From Lepas anatifera (Eukaryota > Arthropoda > Thecostraca > Lepadidae), in contig JAOTON010000971.1 in the NCBI GenBank assembly GCA_034440635.1, positions 620,001-684,000 on the forward strand: a stretch of 64,000 nt of DNA, given 5' to 3'. Of this stretch, positions 46,831-60,059 are shown piece by piece. The stretch's first letter is position 1. Each line of letters starts with the position of its first letter. The notes below the pieces were generated by a model that had not been told where the DNA came from, did no database searches, and saw only the letters and a list, made by a program, of their open reading frames with translations. The translations under genes were made by a program, and so were the position numbers.

Positions 46831-49082
46831 GCATAAGTCATCAACGCTGAAGGGCCGTTTCAGGGAGACGCCATTTCCCAACTGGCGGAGAAGAGAGCGC
46901 CAGTGAGGACACGAAGAGCGGAAAGCACAGCAACCATCAAGTAACGCATTCGGTACCAACAGTGGGGTGGGGGGGGACGGCGGACACCAGCGGCGGTAAT
47001 GGTCTCAAATGGCACTCAATGACAAAACACTCATCAAAACTGAAAGGAGGGTCGAGCAAACGTCACGAGACACTCACCATTACTGGCGACGGATGGACAA
47101 AAAAAAACACTCCACCAAAAGGAGCAAACAAAGGTCAGTGACGTCACCCATCGCCACAGCACAAATACAGAAGAACCGGTCGAACACGTCCGCCGCCACA
47201 GCAAACAGACGAATGTCAAAAACCCGACCAATGCCGCACCATCAGAGCTAAGTTTAAGCTTTAGAAATTGTGCACATCCATATTGGGGAACTGTCACACT
47301 TGGGGTAGGCAGCAGGTTCTATGCTACAAGCCCCAGCCTTCTTGAAAACAAGAAGGCTTTTCTTCATTAATTCAAGCGAGAATATTAAAATAAATAAGTC
47401 TAAGTCAAACTCAGTGAAATACATAAACATTAATCACAACTTGCAGAGGAAGACAACAAGCACGTTCAACAGCATCTGACAAATAAAGCACTTTAAGCAT
47501 ATTTCATCTTAATAAATAAAGCATAAATGGGAGTAAAACTCTACAAATCACGCGCACCATGGCGCTCTAAACTCACTTCTGAAAGAGAATCCGTGAACTA
47601 AAGCTCGAAGGCAGAACAAAGGTGACAGAGATTTCATCTCAGTTAAATCCTGTAGAGCACGCTAGAAATTCTTCCGAGCAAACTTTTGTTCCACCCTGGA
47701 CTGCCCGAGAAGAAATAAACGTTTCCACGGCGTATTTCTGGCCCCGAGAGCCATTATGTGCCAGCATGCAACCACCGTCACGCCATTGGCGGCGCGTGGC
47801 CAGAAATCCCGCACAAAGACCCATCAGCTCTTCGACATGCTCTACAGAGATTACATATGAACTAAAATATCACAAGACATTTTTTCCTTAAAAGGGGAAC
47901 ATTTCACAGTAATTTCTCGGTTGGCACTTTACGTAAGACTAAGCCGAGTTTGCTCCAACTCGCAGAAAGCAATAGTTTTTCCAACAGCAGCGTTTCGGCA
48001 TCCATCCCGCATATTTCAGCAACATGCCTTCACACTTTTCCGTTTCCGACCGTGCCGTTCCGAGCCCAGCAAATACACTTCTGTCGAACAAACTTTAGCG
48101 AGTGATTCAAACTCTGCGGTGTTCCGAAAAAGACAGCACCAAAAGCTTTATCACAAAGACAAGAACGCGAAAACAGAACTGGACGTTGGGGAGTATCGTT
48201 GGGCTTGTTGATTCGCCTAGCTGTTTTTCAATACACAGCTCTTCGGCCAAGGTTGCTGGCCACACAAGAGGCCGGAAAAAGCGGCCTCAGAGGCGGAATC
48301 CGGTCGACGAGGAAAACACTATTGTAGCAGCCGTCACCGATAGCACTGACAGCGTTCGATTGTGGTGCGGTGGTGCACGACCCGCGTCCACAAACTTAGC
48401 TTAGCTAACCACAAACCAGTGCGTAGGGGCAAGGATCGAGAACAAATACACCATGGCCCAAAATAATTTCCCCTGCAGTTTCTCACAAATTCTGGGGGAA
48501 GCCATGACATCTGCATCAACGCCAGTCCAAAGCGGATTAAATATGAACCATTGAGCACCGCAATCAATCACCTCTGATATCCCACTCAAGGCCGCTACAG
48601 CATTAGTGAGCTGAACCGCGAAAAGCCAAGTTCATTTCCATCACCACCACACTGCTCAGATACTGGGACTGAAGTTGCAGCTAGCGATTTTCCGCACTCT
48701 GGCAATTATTCACTGCAATGAGTTCCGTTGCTCTGCCCCGAGGCGCCTGGTCATTACACACCAGCACAAGCATGCAAAGGGTGCTTGTGCTGGTGAAATT
48801 CACTATAAGGTACGTTTACGAAAAAGCATGCGCCGTAGCTGTGTAATATTTCCGTTTTGAACGATAGAAAATAATTGACAAAATATATCCGATTTCACTT
48901 CAATAGTAATAACACATAAAAACTAGAGGTAATTTTGTCCCAATTCATTATATATCTATATCCACAAGATAATGAACTAGTTGCAGGTAGGAAAAATGCA
49001 TGATTTCCTTGAATATGATTGAAAATATCATCTAATCGACTTTGTTGGTAGTTACAGTTCAAAACAGCAATGACAAATATAT

Positions 49083-49127
49083 TGCATTATATATATATAT
49101 ATTATATCATATATATATATATATAAT
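49083..49127. repeat. AT-rich interrupted (TA)n microsatellite
   Basis: Two TA runs are separated by ATTATATCAT. Nothing coding is nearby. Confidence 0.9.
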
Positions 49128-49624
49128 TATATTTAGATTTAGAATATAAATATACAAAATAGGCCTTTCAACTTTTCCCTGACTACGAAATCAAAATAAC
49201 GGGCACTGATTGGTGTGACGGCACATATAATACTCGCGTATCGGGTGCAGTAATTGAAGCTGAAAATATATCTTGAAGATCGGTTATTTTCATCCTTGGT
49301 CAACATACAACGTATCATATATACGCTGTATCAGTTCACAAGATGTTTATTGGCCTGCATCCTCGAATGCTGGATGCCTAATTCACCGACATTATATATT
49401 CGGGCACAGCCACTCATTAGCACCAGCATAATAAAAGCGGTAAAATCACATATTAATGATCATGTTGTAGCAAGACCTCGCATTGAACCATTGAGGTATT
49501 GCTACAATATGACCAATAATTCGTCGTTTCCCTATTATAGTATGCTCATTCTGATGAAGGGCTGTACCAAAATACATCATCCCAGTGGATTTATTCGGCA
49601 TCCAGGATTCAACGAGGCAGGCCA

Positions 49625-50580
49625 TTAAACTTCACCCCGGTGGTAGGATGGGGGTCCGAACACCCCTCGGGTTTTTCCGGCGGCACCAAAAACGATGGAG
49701 CGAAGCGCCACCGTACTTGACACACCTTATCGTTAATTAATTCTGCACCTTCTCCCTAAATTTCAAGGTTGGGTCATCTCAGGCCAGGTTAAAAGTGCAG
49801 GTCAAGTGACCTCACCTCCAAAAATGTTCAGGATAGCATACTAAGAACAAGGTTAATCTATTGAATTGAAAAACATGTCACATAATGGGCCCAACGAGCA
49901 CAACAAAATATATACCGGGATTTTTTATATCGATGACCTAGGGTCAGGTAAGGATCATGACGTCTCCATTGGAAATGCACGGGAAAACGAAGATTGGGCG
50001 AAAAATAGCTCTATTTATGTAAATACAGCTTCGAACATCTTCATGTTCTCTACATCGTAGTATCGTAGGCCCCTTTCCAGGCTTGTATTACAAGTTTGGA
50101 CCTGTGAACCCTGAGATGTCATCTGGGACTACTTAAGCAGGATTTCAGACTTGGGTCAATTACTTTGCAGGAATTGATAATAAAGGTTTTATTTTGATAC
50201 CATTACGTTTGGATCATTATTGCAAGTCGATGGATACGCATATTGACTACGCTAGGTCAGTTGGTGACCTTGACCTGACCTTTGGTCACGCCATTTTTAT
50301 GTTTGGACCTAGTATAGTCATAACATACATCATTTGATTTGCCGTAACGAGAGGAGGCGAATGGTGCCTCGATACTGTTTCTAACTCAACTCTGGCAGAC
50401 GATAGAGCCCAGAAACTATTCTCGAACCCGTTACTTTCCTTGACCTGTCATGACCTCAGGATTAAACTGAGCCAAAAAAGACTGATGTAGTTTCTTCATT
50501 AATCTTTATGAGCTACCCACCTGCCTTCGAGTTTTTTTTTTTGCTATCCCGCAAAGGAGCCGATATCGAGGGAAGGTGTT
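49625..50580 (+). mobile_element. TTAA-type element, right end decayed
   Basis: It starts TTAAACTTCACCCCGGTGG and has the AAAAACGATGGAGCGAAGCG stem region (49689-49713), the AGGTCA hexamers, and the internal box ATTTGATTTGCCGTAACGAG (about 50331). The expected right terminus after 50570 is not recognisable. Confidence 0.68.
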
Positions 50581-50590
50581 AGTATCGAGG

Positions 50591-50623
50591 CCAAAGGTAT
50601 AAGTACCAACAAAATACCTTTGG
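50591..50623. other. Perfect 10-bp inverted repeat
   Basis: CCAAAGGTAT and ATACCTTTGG are separated by 13 nt, just after the decayed end of the 49625 element. Confidence 0.8.
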
Positions 50624-50913
50624 TAAGCTTCACTTACATGAGTGAACAAACGACATCAGTATGCATCTACTCATATATCTTTACATTTATATATCTATGT
50701 GGGAGCTAAGACCAAAGAAATTATGATAGCAAAACACGGCTCACAATTAAACTCGAAGAACCAAAATTAAATGCATACCTATAATAAAGAGGCCTTTTTT
50801 ACTTTAATAGCAGACTTAGTAACAAAGGCCCCATGAACAGAAATAGTCCCGATGTTCCTCTCCCTGCACCGGAGATAGGCAACGGAAGAGGAGCAAATAT
50901 TGTGAGCTCCTCT

Positions 50914-50943
50914 CAATATTGTGAGCTTCTGATCACAATATTG
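50914..50943. other. Perfect 11-bp hairpin
   Basis: CAATATTGTGA, an 8-nt loop, then TCACAATATTG. A direct partial copy of the left arm (AATATTGTGAGCT) lies about 20 bp upstream. Function unknown. Confidence 0.8.
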
Positions 50944-53900
50944 GCCCAGAATAATACCTAAAAAAACTAAAAGATATACATTATAGACCACGGTAAATAA
51001 ATGTAGACTTACTTCAGAGCCTTAAGAGCGGCAGAAAGGAGCGAAGCAACGGATATTTTCTACGTGACATGATTGTTACGTGTTTACGAGGTGACAAGGT
51101 TGTTTAGTCATCCTTTTTTATAGCGATAGAAGCTTATTCATGAGCAGAGTGAGCCTAATTGACATCATTTGATGGATGGACTGGATGAATCACTATGTGC
51201 CCGATTATCAGCAATACTATTCACAACACCAGATGCCACGCAATGACAGAGCTCCCCCGTCGATTTCCGGCCCTTAATCCAAAAAGAGTAGCTAACTACG
51301 TGGAGAGCTTTAGAAGCTGTCAGTTACGGCGCGCAGCCAGTTAGTGACAGCTGTCGCCTGAATACAACATCCCAGAACGACCCTAAACCGCTGGCAATTG
51401 CAGCCTAAGCCCCACAAATGGAGAACGAACGTCCCCGACGCGACCGTTCGCATGCTGATGGCGGACTTGGAGAGGACCGGTGGAGAATGAACCTGAACAC
51501 GACGGACGCCGTGTAATCACTGCAACATGAACACTGTCCATGTTGCACCATCCTTCCAGACCACGGGTCAACCATCGTACTTTCTGTTTAGGTCAGTACC
51601 TGGTTTATTGCCAAAAATGTCAGGTGCATCGATACTGTGTTTATGAGGACACTCTTTGCTTGACGCACTCTTGCAGCTAATGAACAAAAAAATACGCCCA
51701 CTGAAACTGTGATATGATTGTAGTACTGTTTCACGGACAGATTCCGAATACGTGACCACCGAACTCCTAGTATTGTATTTTTGTTTGTAATGGAATTGTT
51801 CCCAAAAAAAACTCGGATGCATGTAGCTTTCCCAATTACAGATGCCAACTTATCATGCCTGGCTTCTCTTCAACGAGGAAGGTATGGGGAATCCAAGGCT
51901 GTTGTCCATTTCGCTCCATGTTGTTGTCTCATTTAAGATTTTGTGAGAAATATGGGATAGCTCTACCATGAGTAAATGGTCTGGTCTGCGCTCGCTCCGC
52001 TTTGCCCATACAGAGACGGTGTTTGCTGCCTGAGCGCGGAACATAATGCTTCTCTTGAAGTATACCGTTGGTAAGTAACCGGAATAACCTGCTGTAAAAA
52101 TGCAGCGTTTTTCGAACAGCGTTCGAAAAAAATTACGCAGATGATGAAAAATACATAGCTGTTGACAGAAGAAAACCTCAGAAGCTGTACTCGCACGGCA
52201 GAGTGAGGTCTTATCAATGCCTATAGTTGAATTGAAAAGCGTCTCTCGCTGTGCTGCCGCCCTGGGGCTATCTCAGGCGCCGACGGCCAATTCCTTCCCT
52301 GTCTGCTCCGCGAAATCTCTGCACTTCAGAGATAATCCCAAAGCTTGAGCACACTGCTTCAAGTAATGCATAATAAAATTGGGAAGCCACCGAAGTGAGC
52401 CTTTTTCTTTATTCTGGTACACCCTCGCTCTTAGATTCCAACCATGTGATCTGCGTATCCTAGTCTGACACCCTTTTTGTAAATCGAATTTTTCCTTCAC
52501 ACTTCTTTACCAACTACTTGGCAATCTAGCCCATTTATTTCTGTTGTTAACCATATCGCATTTGGTCTCTTTCGATAGAGCCCCCTCCCCCGCCCATGAA
52601 CAAAATGATAGCCATCGGCTGAACTCAAGGCGTTGTGACATTTGAAAATTGTACGTTCAATGTTGCACAAAGCCATGTCTCGCATCGCTGAGACGGAATT
52701 AAACTGGTTTAAGGAGGAATGCGCAGCCGACGCACTGTGGGTGCGACAGCATTAAATTTGGAATGCACTCAGTCCGTACGGCGCCGCCGGTCCAATGATG
52801 TTGGATATATTTTGGAATTATCCTATTTTCATCAAGACTTACTTATCAAGACTTCACTTCATCAAGATTTTACTTATCTAAGGTCATATCAACTCATCAT
52901 CGAATGCAGGTTATCATGTCAGAGACTGTACCCTTTACAGCTGCAGCGTTTGAATGACTCCTTCGGGGTCAGGTGCGTGAAGGGGAGGACGGGAGCAGAC
53001 GCAGGCAGTAAACTGTACAGCAGACATTAAGCCCTGTTCCACCTGTCAGCACAGTTTTGTCAGCAGCACCTCTAACCTCTCCTCCAGAAAAGTAACATCA
53101 GTGCCATAATCGCCTCTTGTTTGTGCTAAGCAAAGGGAACTTAATCCTTTATTCAATTAAAAATATTAGGCTGCCGCTTCGTGCACTTACTATTTTCATC
53201 AGCGCAAACAGCAGGCCATCAGCCCGTAAAGCCTCTAGAACTAGTTCCCGGGGGAGGCTACAATCCTGTGACGTAGGGGCAACGCGGCCCGCTGATTGGT
53301 GCTGACAAACTGTGTGAGCTGAAAAGGGCTGTTATTTGGCCCAGGCTTCTTGAGGAAATAAAAGTGCACATATTTTGCATGCAATTTATGAAGGCCATGA
53401 AACTAGTTTTCCGACAGGACGTTGCCTCATCTCCAAAGGAAACAAACAGAAAAATGAAATAATCACCCGATAAAAATATATTTCAACAACACTATTTCAG
53501 TATTTACAATACATTAGCTGAATAGTGAATATTACCCCACCTATCCATAAACCCAGCCAGACCACACCCATCTCTGGTAAGAGGAAGCTTCATCCAACGC
53601 TAGATTGAATAATATTGATGCATAGAACATTACTGATGTCCGGATGTATTGCTCATCACATATTTATATATTATAATTTTGTCCGGCGCGGGCGGCGCGC
53701 AGTTGGGATGATACGTAACCACATAGGCGACACTAGTGCTCCCAAGCAATGTTTTAACATGAAACATATTCTAAAACATTGAAGGCCTCAGATTTTCTAC
53801 ACACAAAAGCAATGTTGTTCGATCGCATTTTCTGTTTCCGTGACGGAAATGAATGATAGGAGCAGAGGATTGTTAACTCAACTAGAATGGAATTCACCAC

Positions 53901-53971
53901 TGGCTGTAGGAAATAAGTCGGCACCTTAAATAGGTTTTAAGAGTTTGAAGTGATGTATTGAGCGTGATAGT
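50944..53971. other. No gene recognised
   Basis: It contains a short direct repeat of TCAAGACTTCACTTCATCAAGA type at 52830-52880. Nothing coding is recognised. Confidence 0.5.
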
Positions 53972-54402
53972 CATGATGATTATGCTGTATAGAATTAACC
54001 GGCAATCGCTCATAATAAAATGTAATAGAAACACCAAGAGTATATTAAATTCGTGTTGACAGTTTTGATTTGAAAGACTGAAGCATGATTTTTAATTATT
54101 TGAATTGTGATTTTAAATGCGAAGGATATCGTTTAAAGGATATCCTTTGGGAACGATATCCTTTGCAAGATGTTAAAAATTGTTTTCACGTGTACCTGCT
54201 TGCTGTTCGCCCTAAATTCAAATTGAATTTAAAAATAATTGCTCTCAATGACTTTCAAATTCAAAACTTTTTCTGAAGAAGACACGTCGTCCGAAATATT
54301 AATATACTCTTTGGTGTTTTCTATTATTATATACATTATTATTATGATATACATTATATTATGAGCGATTGCCGGTTAATTCTATATAGCATAATCATCA
54401 TG
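53972..54402. mobile_element. MITE-like element with long inverted ends
   Basis: The left end CATGATGATTATGCTGTATA, then GAATTAACCGGCAATCGCTC and ATAATA, is matched in inverse at the right end. Further in, CACCAAGAGTATATTAA pairs with TTAATATACTCTTTGGTG. The arms are roughly 80-100 bp. The interior (54121-54170) holds repeated AAAGGATATCCTTT palindromes. Its short open frame is probably not a gene. Confidence 0.75.
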
Positions 54403-56927
54403 GCGCCTTAAATAAGCCTTCTTAAAAGCAAGTATGTTGGCAATTCTTGTTCCCAAAGCATGGTTAGTTATTAGAGCTTCAGGGCGCACCAGCCTGCTAA
54501 GGTTATACAACGCGGAAAGGCGGGCCTATAAGTGAGCTGCATGTATAAAAAACTAGCAATAAAAATACGTGTCCTTTAGCGCATACGAGTATGCCTGACA
54601 GGCGCTTTCAATCTGATGCGCTGTAACACAAAGAGAGCCGACGTGTTCAATAAAATGAAGGATCAGTACCAAGTAATGACTTTTCGTACTGTTCCAAATA
54701 TGTTGTCATATTAAGTCAAAGAACGACAACTATTTGTAAAAAAAAGTTTATACGCTACAATAGCAAAGTTCCCAAATGCTTTAAAACCTAGCGGTGCGAC
54801 TTAGCCCTTTTTCGTGTCCGGCGGATATTTTCTACCGGTCTGATTACATAACAAAACATTCTGGATTCGAAAAGGAGCCTCACCCCACTCAACTCTCACA
54901 ACGAGAACACAAGGTGGTGCAACGATCCCGCACCAGGACATTGTGTACTTCGGGAGCGGGGGGAGGGGCGGTATCCGAGTCAGGTGAGGTTTGCGGTAGG
55001 GAGCGGGGAGGGTGGTCCCAGCTGGGCCGGCGCGGGCGGCGCGCCAGTACTGATCTCCGACACGCACCGCTCCCGCAGGGACAGGAGGCGTCCTGACCAG
55101 CGTCACCGCGCCAAACACCCGCCAGCGATGCCAGCGCGCCAGCCGTCTCAGTAGCTGGCACCGTCCAGGAGAGCTGACCTCCAGCTCAACAGGACACCAC
55201 CCCACTCACACTGCAAACCGGCTGCACCGCAGCACTACCACCGGCAAACACACTTCGTGTCTGATGGACGTTCAACATAGCACACGCCAGATAAAAACAT
55301 CGAACGTGGTGTGCGTGAGTGAATGGGTGTCGCAATGTGGCTATGACGAGGAACACAACTCGCGGGTGTACAGCAGGACTTTAATGTGGCGATTACTGGA
55401 TATTATTGGACAATACGCTACGGTATTACAACCGCTGGAACAACTTCGTCCACTCTGATATCCGGCCCACATGCATGCGAGTGAAGAGCGGATCAATGCC
55501 ATCCGCCGAAACATTGACAATTTTAGGCTTTGTTTCTACTCACCCCCGTCATATTTGCCGAGAATTCGTTTTCTTTATTTCCTTGGCGACCTGAAAAATA
55601 AGGAAAAACATAAATGCACGTCTGATTGAACATAATAATCCGCATGCCATCCGGGAAAATATGACATTAGCACGGCATCATGCCCTAGAAGAAGTCCCTT
55701 TCTGGAGCCGTTTCAACATTGATGGACAACAATATTTCTAAGTGCACCACCAAAATAGTACTTCCAACACAAGGTCATGTCAGTTTACCGGCAAAGTAGT
55801 AATGGTTCAGATCATTGCTCGCTCAGCAGTCAACCGGAGGGAGGGAACGGGCGGGAATGAAGTCAACTGGCCAAATGGCAGGTTACACAGGGCCTCAATA
55901 CACTGATACGTGTCATTGCTCAATGCTCACCAAAACTAAAACACTGAATTAAAGGTAACACACATGACGATCAACGATTATTCACACAAGTCTAAGTTTC
56001 CACAGCGTTAGTCCGTCAGCAGTGGGCGGATCCACGGCGGATCCACAGCTGTCGATCGGGGGGCGGAGGAGTACTTCCGGAGAGGGAGCACCGCGCCTAT
56101 TTTTGGCGAGTCAATAGGCCTGGGTCATATCGAATGCGCCGCTGAAGGTGGAGAGGAAGGCTGGCGCCGAGGCACAGTGTGGCGGGGGGCGCCCAAGCTC
56201 GAATCGGGTGAAAAACCGAGGGGGAGCACCTGTCCCTCCTTGCCCATCGGATCCCTCCATGTTGACCCGCTATGGTCCGATTGACTAATCGACAAAACCG
56301 TGCCGGCTGACCACACTGGTTAGAGAGGTGACGGCGGCCAGCAACCGTCGAGCAAATGCTCAAACCACAACCGGCCAAGTCCTAAGCCAAAGAGCTATTT
56401 GTAAGATTTACCCGCGGCGCCAATTGTCAGTAGTTTATGTCTTTAAGGAAGCCTCAGCTACCGTGGCTGTGTTACCACCGGGCTAAGCTGGTAAAAAAGA
56501 AAAATTCAGAAAAGATTCCCCCACTTTTCAACACTATTGGGGACAAATTTGGGGAATCCAACAAATCGATTGTACCGCTACGCTGCAGACTGCAATACCA
56601 CGCTCGGTGTATTTTTCAGCAATTCCGTCTTTCACTGACTTCCTCGAGTTATCTTTATTTTGTGGCACTTCTTATTTGTGTTTTATTAAAATAAAATTAA
56701 CATATTAATTGTAATTATTTTAATTTCGGACAACCATTTGGAAAAACGTTAACGTGCATCGGAGACAAACACCGCTTTTCTAGTCTCTGCTACTGGGTGT
56801 GTTGTTTCGGTCGTCAACGAGCGCGTTCATGGGTGCACGCCCGCCATGTAACTATGCCGATGGGCCAAACCCGAGTATTACAGCACAGCCGCACGACATG
56901 CAATGCCAAGACTTAAGTGCGCTGCAC
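54403..56927. other. No gene recognised; CpG-rich patch inside
   Basis: 54940-55170 is GC- and CpG-rich (GGGAGCGGGGGGAGGGGCGG; GGCCGGCGCGGGCGGCGCGC) and could be a promoter or CpG island. No adjoining gene is recognised. Confidence 0.4.
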
Positions 56928-57812
56928 TGCCGGGGCTCAGCGCGCTGCACTGCCGAGACTCAGCGCACTACATACACTGCCGAGACTCAGAGCACTGCAC
57001 TGCCGAGACTCAGAGCACTGCACTGTCAAGACTCAGAGCACTGCACTGCCGAGACTCAGCGCACTGCACTGCCGACTCAGAGCACTGCACTGCCGAGACT
57101 CAGCGCACTGCAATGCCGAGACTCAGCCACTGCACTGCCGGGGCTCAGGCGTTGCACTGCTGAGACTCAGCGCACTGCACTGCCGAGACTCAGAGCACTG
57201 CACTGCCGAGACTCAGCGCACTGCACTGCCGAGACTCAGCGCACTACACTGCCGAGACTCAGAGCACTGCACTGTCGAGACTCCGCGCACTACACTGTCG
57301 AATCTCATCGCTGCAATGCCGAGACTCAGCGCACTGCACTGTCGAGACTCAGAGCACTGCACTGCCGAGACTCAGCGCACTGCACGCCGAGACTCAGCGC
57401 ACTACACTGTCGAATCTCATCGCTGCAATGCCGAGACTCAGCGCACTGCACTGTCGAGACTCAGAGCACTGCACTGCCGAGACTCAGCGCACTGCACTGC
57501 CGAGACTCAGCGCACTACACTGCCGAGACTCAGAGCACTGCACTGCCGAGACTCAGCGCACTACACTGCGATCTCATCGCACTGCAATGCCGAGACTCAG
57601 CGCACTGCACTGTCGAGACTCAGAGCACTGCACGCCGGGGCTCAGCGCTGCACTGCCGAGACTCAGCGCACTGCACTGCCGAGACTCAGAGCACTGCACT
57701 GCCGAGACACCGCGCACTGCACTGTCGAGACTCAGAGCACTGCACTGCCGGGGCTCAGCGCACTGCACTGCCGAGACTCAGAGCACTGCACTGCCGAGAC
57801 TCCGCGCGTGGT
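56928..57812. repeat. 23-bp minisatellite with higher-order pattern
   Basis: Nearly 40 copies of a unit reading CTGCCGAGACTCAGCGCACTGCA with GCGC/GAGC variants. A marked variant (CACTGTCGAATCTCATCGC) recurs at about 57290 and 57405, and in altered form at 57560, giving a higher-order unit of about five copies. Several frames stay open only because the unit lacks stops. Confidence 0.94.
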
Positions 57813-59002
57813 TTGAGGAAATGAGCTCATTCAGACATCAGACCCCTGATAGTGACACACTGACAGCGATTCAACCTCAATATCGAATCCAGTTCGTTTC
57901 ATGATCACAGACCTCCCGGAGCAGGTCAGACAGACCAAGTCAATTTGGCGCGGTGACCCGCTCTCGGATCCTTCATTGCCGCTCCACCGAGACGTGACGT
58001 GACTTCGTGACACATCAATCTATCCATAATGCATCACGATGTCAGCATGCATAATGAATGGCACAGTGATAGTCTCATTGAACTAAGAGTGAGCGATCCC
58101 GGGCACGACTGAGGAACAATCCTGAGAATGCCAATGGTGCCAACATCGCCGTCACATTTTTCAACGTACTATTTTGAGGATCCACTGAATCATAAACCCA
58201 ATGTTTGTCACGCTGAATAAAGAACCACATCGTAATCAAAGCTACATCAATTAGGCATAAAGACGCCCTTGTTGGAGCTCCGGGGGACTGTTTTGCATTT
58301 AAATTCATAGTGAGCCATTCTGGCTGTCCGGCAGGGCCATTAAGCGGCGTTCAGTGAGCGCCGCGCTAGGCAGCACAGTGGCGTCATAGTCACTGAAGCG
58401 GTGAACCCCATCATCACCATGACAACCAAACAAACAAGTAAACGCCAGTTCCGCCCGGCAGGCCCGCCACCTCAACAACGTCCCTGGATGCTGTATGCAC
58501 ATTCAGTAAACGGAACATTCTTGGGACAGCCGTCGGTTGATGATGTAGCCATCATAATTTTGACTTCCTTATCATTCACGCAAGAAGTTATTGGATAATA
58601 CGGTGCTATAATCTGGAAGGCATCGACATCAGAAGTTATGTAACGTCCAAATGGTCATATTTTCCTGCGATGTGCGTTGCAAAGCACCTGGGGCAGCTAA
58701 TAAACGGACACACTGCCAGCAGAAACTACCCTTTGGTAATTGTTCTACGTTGAAGAGACTTCGCAGCTGAATGAGCTGGCCGCCGGCATGACTGGGACAT
58801 GACTGACCCGCGGCCCTTACACAGTATAAGCGAGCGATGTCGACACGGCGCGGCGGTCTGGGCAGACACCGGCGCGAACACAGCGACCTGGACAGCGGCT
58901 GCAGTGACCCCTCCGGCTAGAATCCCACCTCCTTTATCCTCAACTTTCCCCTTCCTTGCCATCTCCTTCCATAGTTTCAACCCCCATACTTATCACAACA
59001 CT
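57813..59002. other. No gene recognised
   Basis: Unique-looking sequence between the 23-bp minisatellite and the 59003 element. Confidence 0.5.
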
Positions 59003-60005
59003 TTAACCCTCGCCCCGGCGGGGGAGGGGTGTTTGAACACCTCCTCGGGTCTTTCCGGCGGCATGAAAAACAGCGGCGCGAAGCGCCGCCGGACTTGGCG
59101 CACGTCTTATCCTTGATCGATTCCGCAACTTTTCCCAAAAATTTAAGGTTGGGTCATCTCAGGTCAGGTCACCAGTGCAGGTCAAATGACCTCACCTCCA
59201 AAAATGTTTAAGGTATCATAAGTAAAAAAGGTGAATCTATCGAATTGGAACTTATACTACATCATGGGCCTAGCCAGTACTACAACATACATTCCGGGAT
59301 TTTTCATATCGATGACCTAAGGTCAGGAACGGAGCATGACCTCTTCATTGGAAATGCATGGGAAAAACAGGCATTGGGCTGTATTTGTGTAGGTAAGGCT
59401 GAAAATACCTTCATATTCTCCAAATCACAGTATCCTGGGCTCCTTTCTAAAGGTTCATGCTGCAATTTTTACCTGTGATCTCTGAGAGGTCATCTGGGCT
59501 ACTTAAGCAGATTTTTAGACTTGGGTCAATAACTTTGCAGAAAATGAAGATAAAGCTTTATTTTTACATAATCAGGTTAATATTGTTACTGCAAGTCTAT
59601 TGATGTGCATATTGACTATGCTAGATCGGATAGTGACCTTGACATGACCTCAGGTCAGGTCATTTTTGTGTTTTGACCTTGTATAGTCATATTATACATC
59701 AATCGAATCGCCGTAACGAGAGGAAGCGAATGGTACCTAAAAATTATTCTAGCTTATTTCTGTCAGACGCTAGAGCCCGAAACTCTTCTCGAACATGCCA
59801 AGTTCTTTGACCTGCAATAAAGTCAATATTGACCTTAGCCAAAAAAGTGACCGATGTAGTTTCTTCATGAATTTGTATGAGCTATCCACCAGCCTTCGCG
59901 TTTTTTTCGTTATCCCAAATAGGAGCCGAGTTAGAGGGGGTGTTTGAACACCCCCCCCCCACCATAGCAAAGGTGGTTCGGAGGCCCACCGAAGGTGGGA
60001 GTTAA
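59003..60005 (+). mobile_element. TTAA-ended element (1003 bp)
   Basis: It starts TTAACCCTCGCCCCGGCGGG and ends GGTGGGAGTTAA. Hairpins are GAGGGGTGTTTGAACACCTCCTC-like at 59024-59046 and the perfect 7-bp stem GCGGCGC-GAA-GCGCCGC at 59073-59089. The internal box ATCGAATCGCCGTAACGAGA lies near 59702. Confidence 0.82.
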
Positions 60006-60059
60006 ACGCCACCTTAATAGTGTGGAAGTGTGTGTAATACACGAATGGATCGCTGTTGT

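Larger units (their letters stand above)
42018..49082. other. No intact gene recognised
   Basis: Apart from the LINE relic (43779), the possible LINE tail (42640) and the short tandem repeat (46772), I see only short unsupported frames. A Pro-rich minus-strand frame at 45455-45222 (KYPPSTPDRTFQKYLPPP) partly reflects a GGTGGAAGGTACTTTTGGA repeat. Confidence 0.45.

Noticed and set aside
56799..57904. Frames of up to 341 codons with TALPRLRALHCRDSEH-type repeats
   Set aside because: By-product of the 23-bp minisatellite. Several frames are open at once and composition follows the DNA unit.
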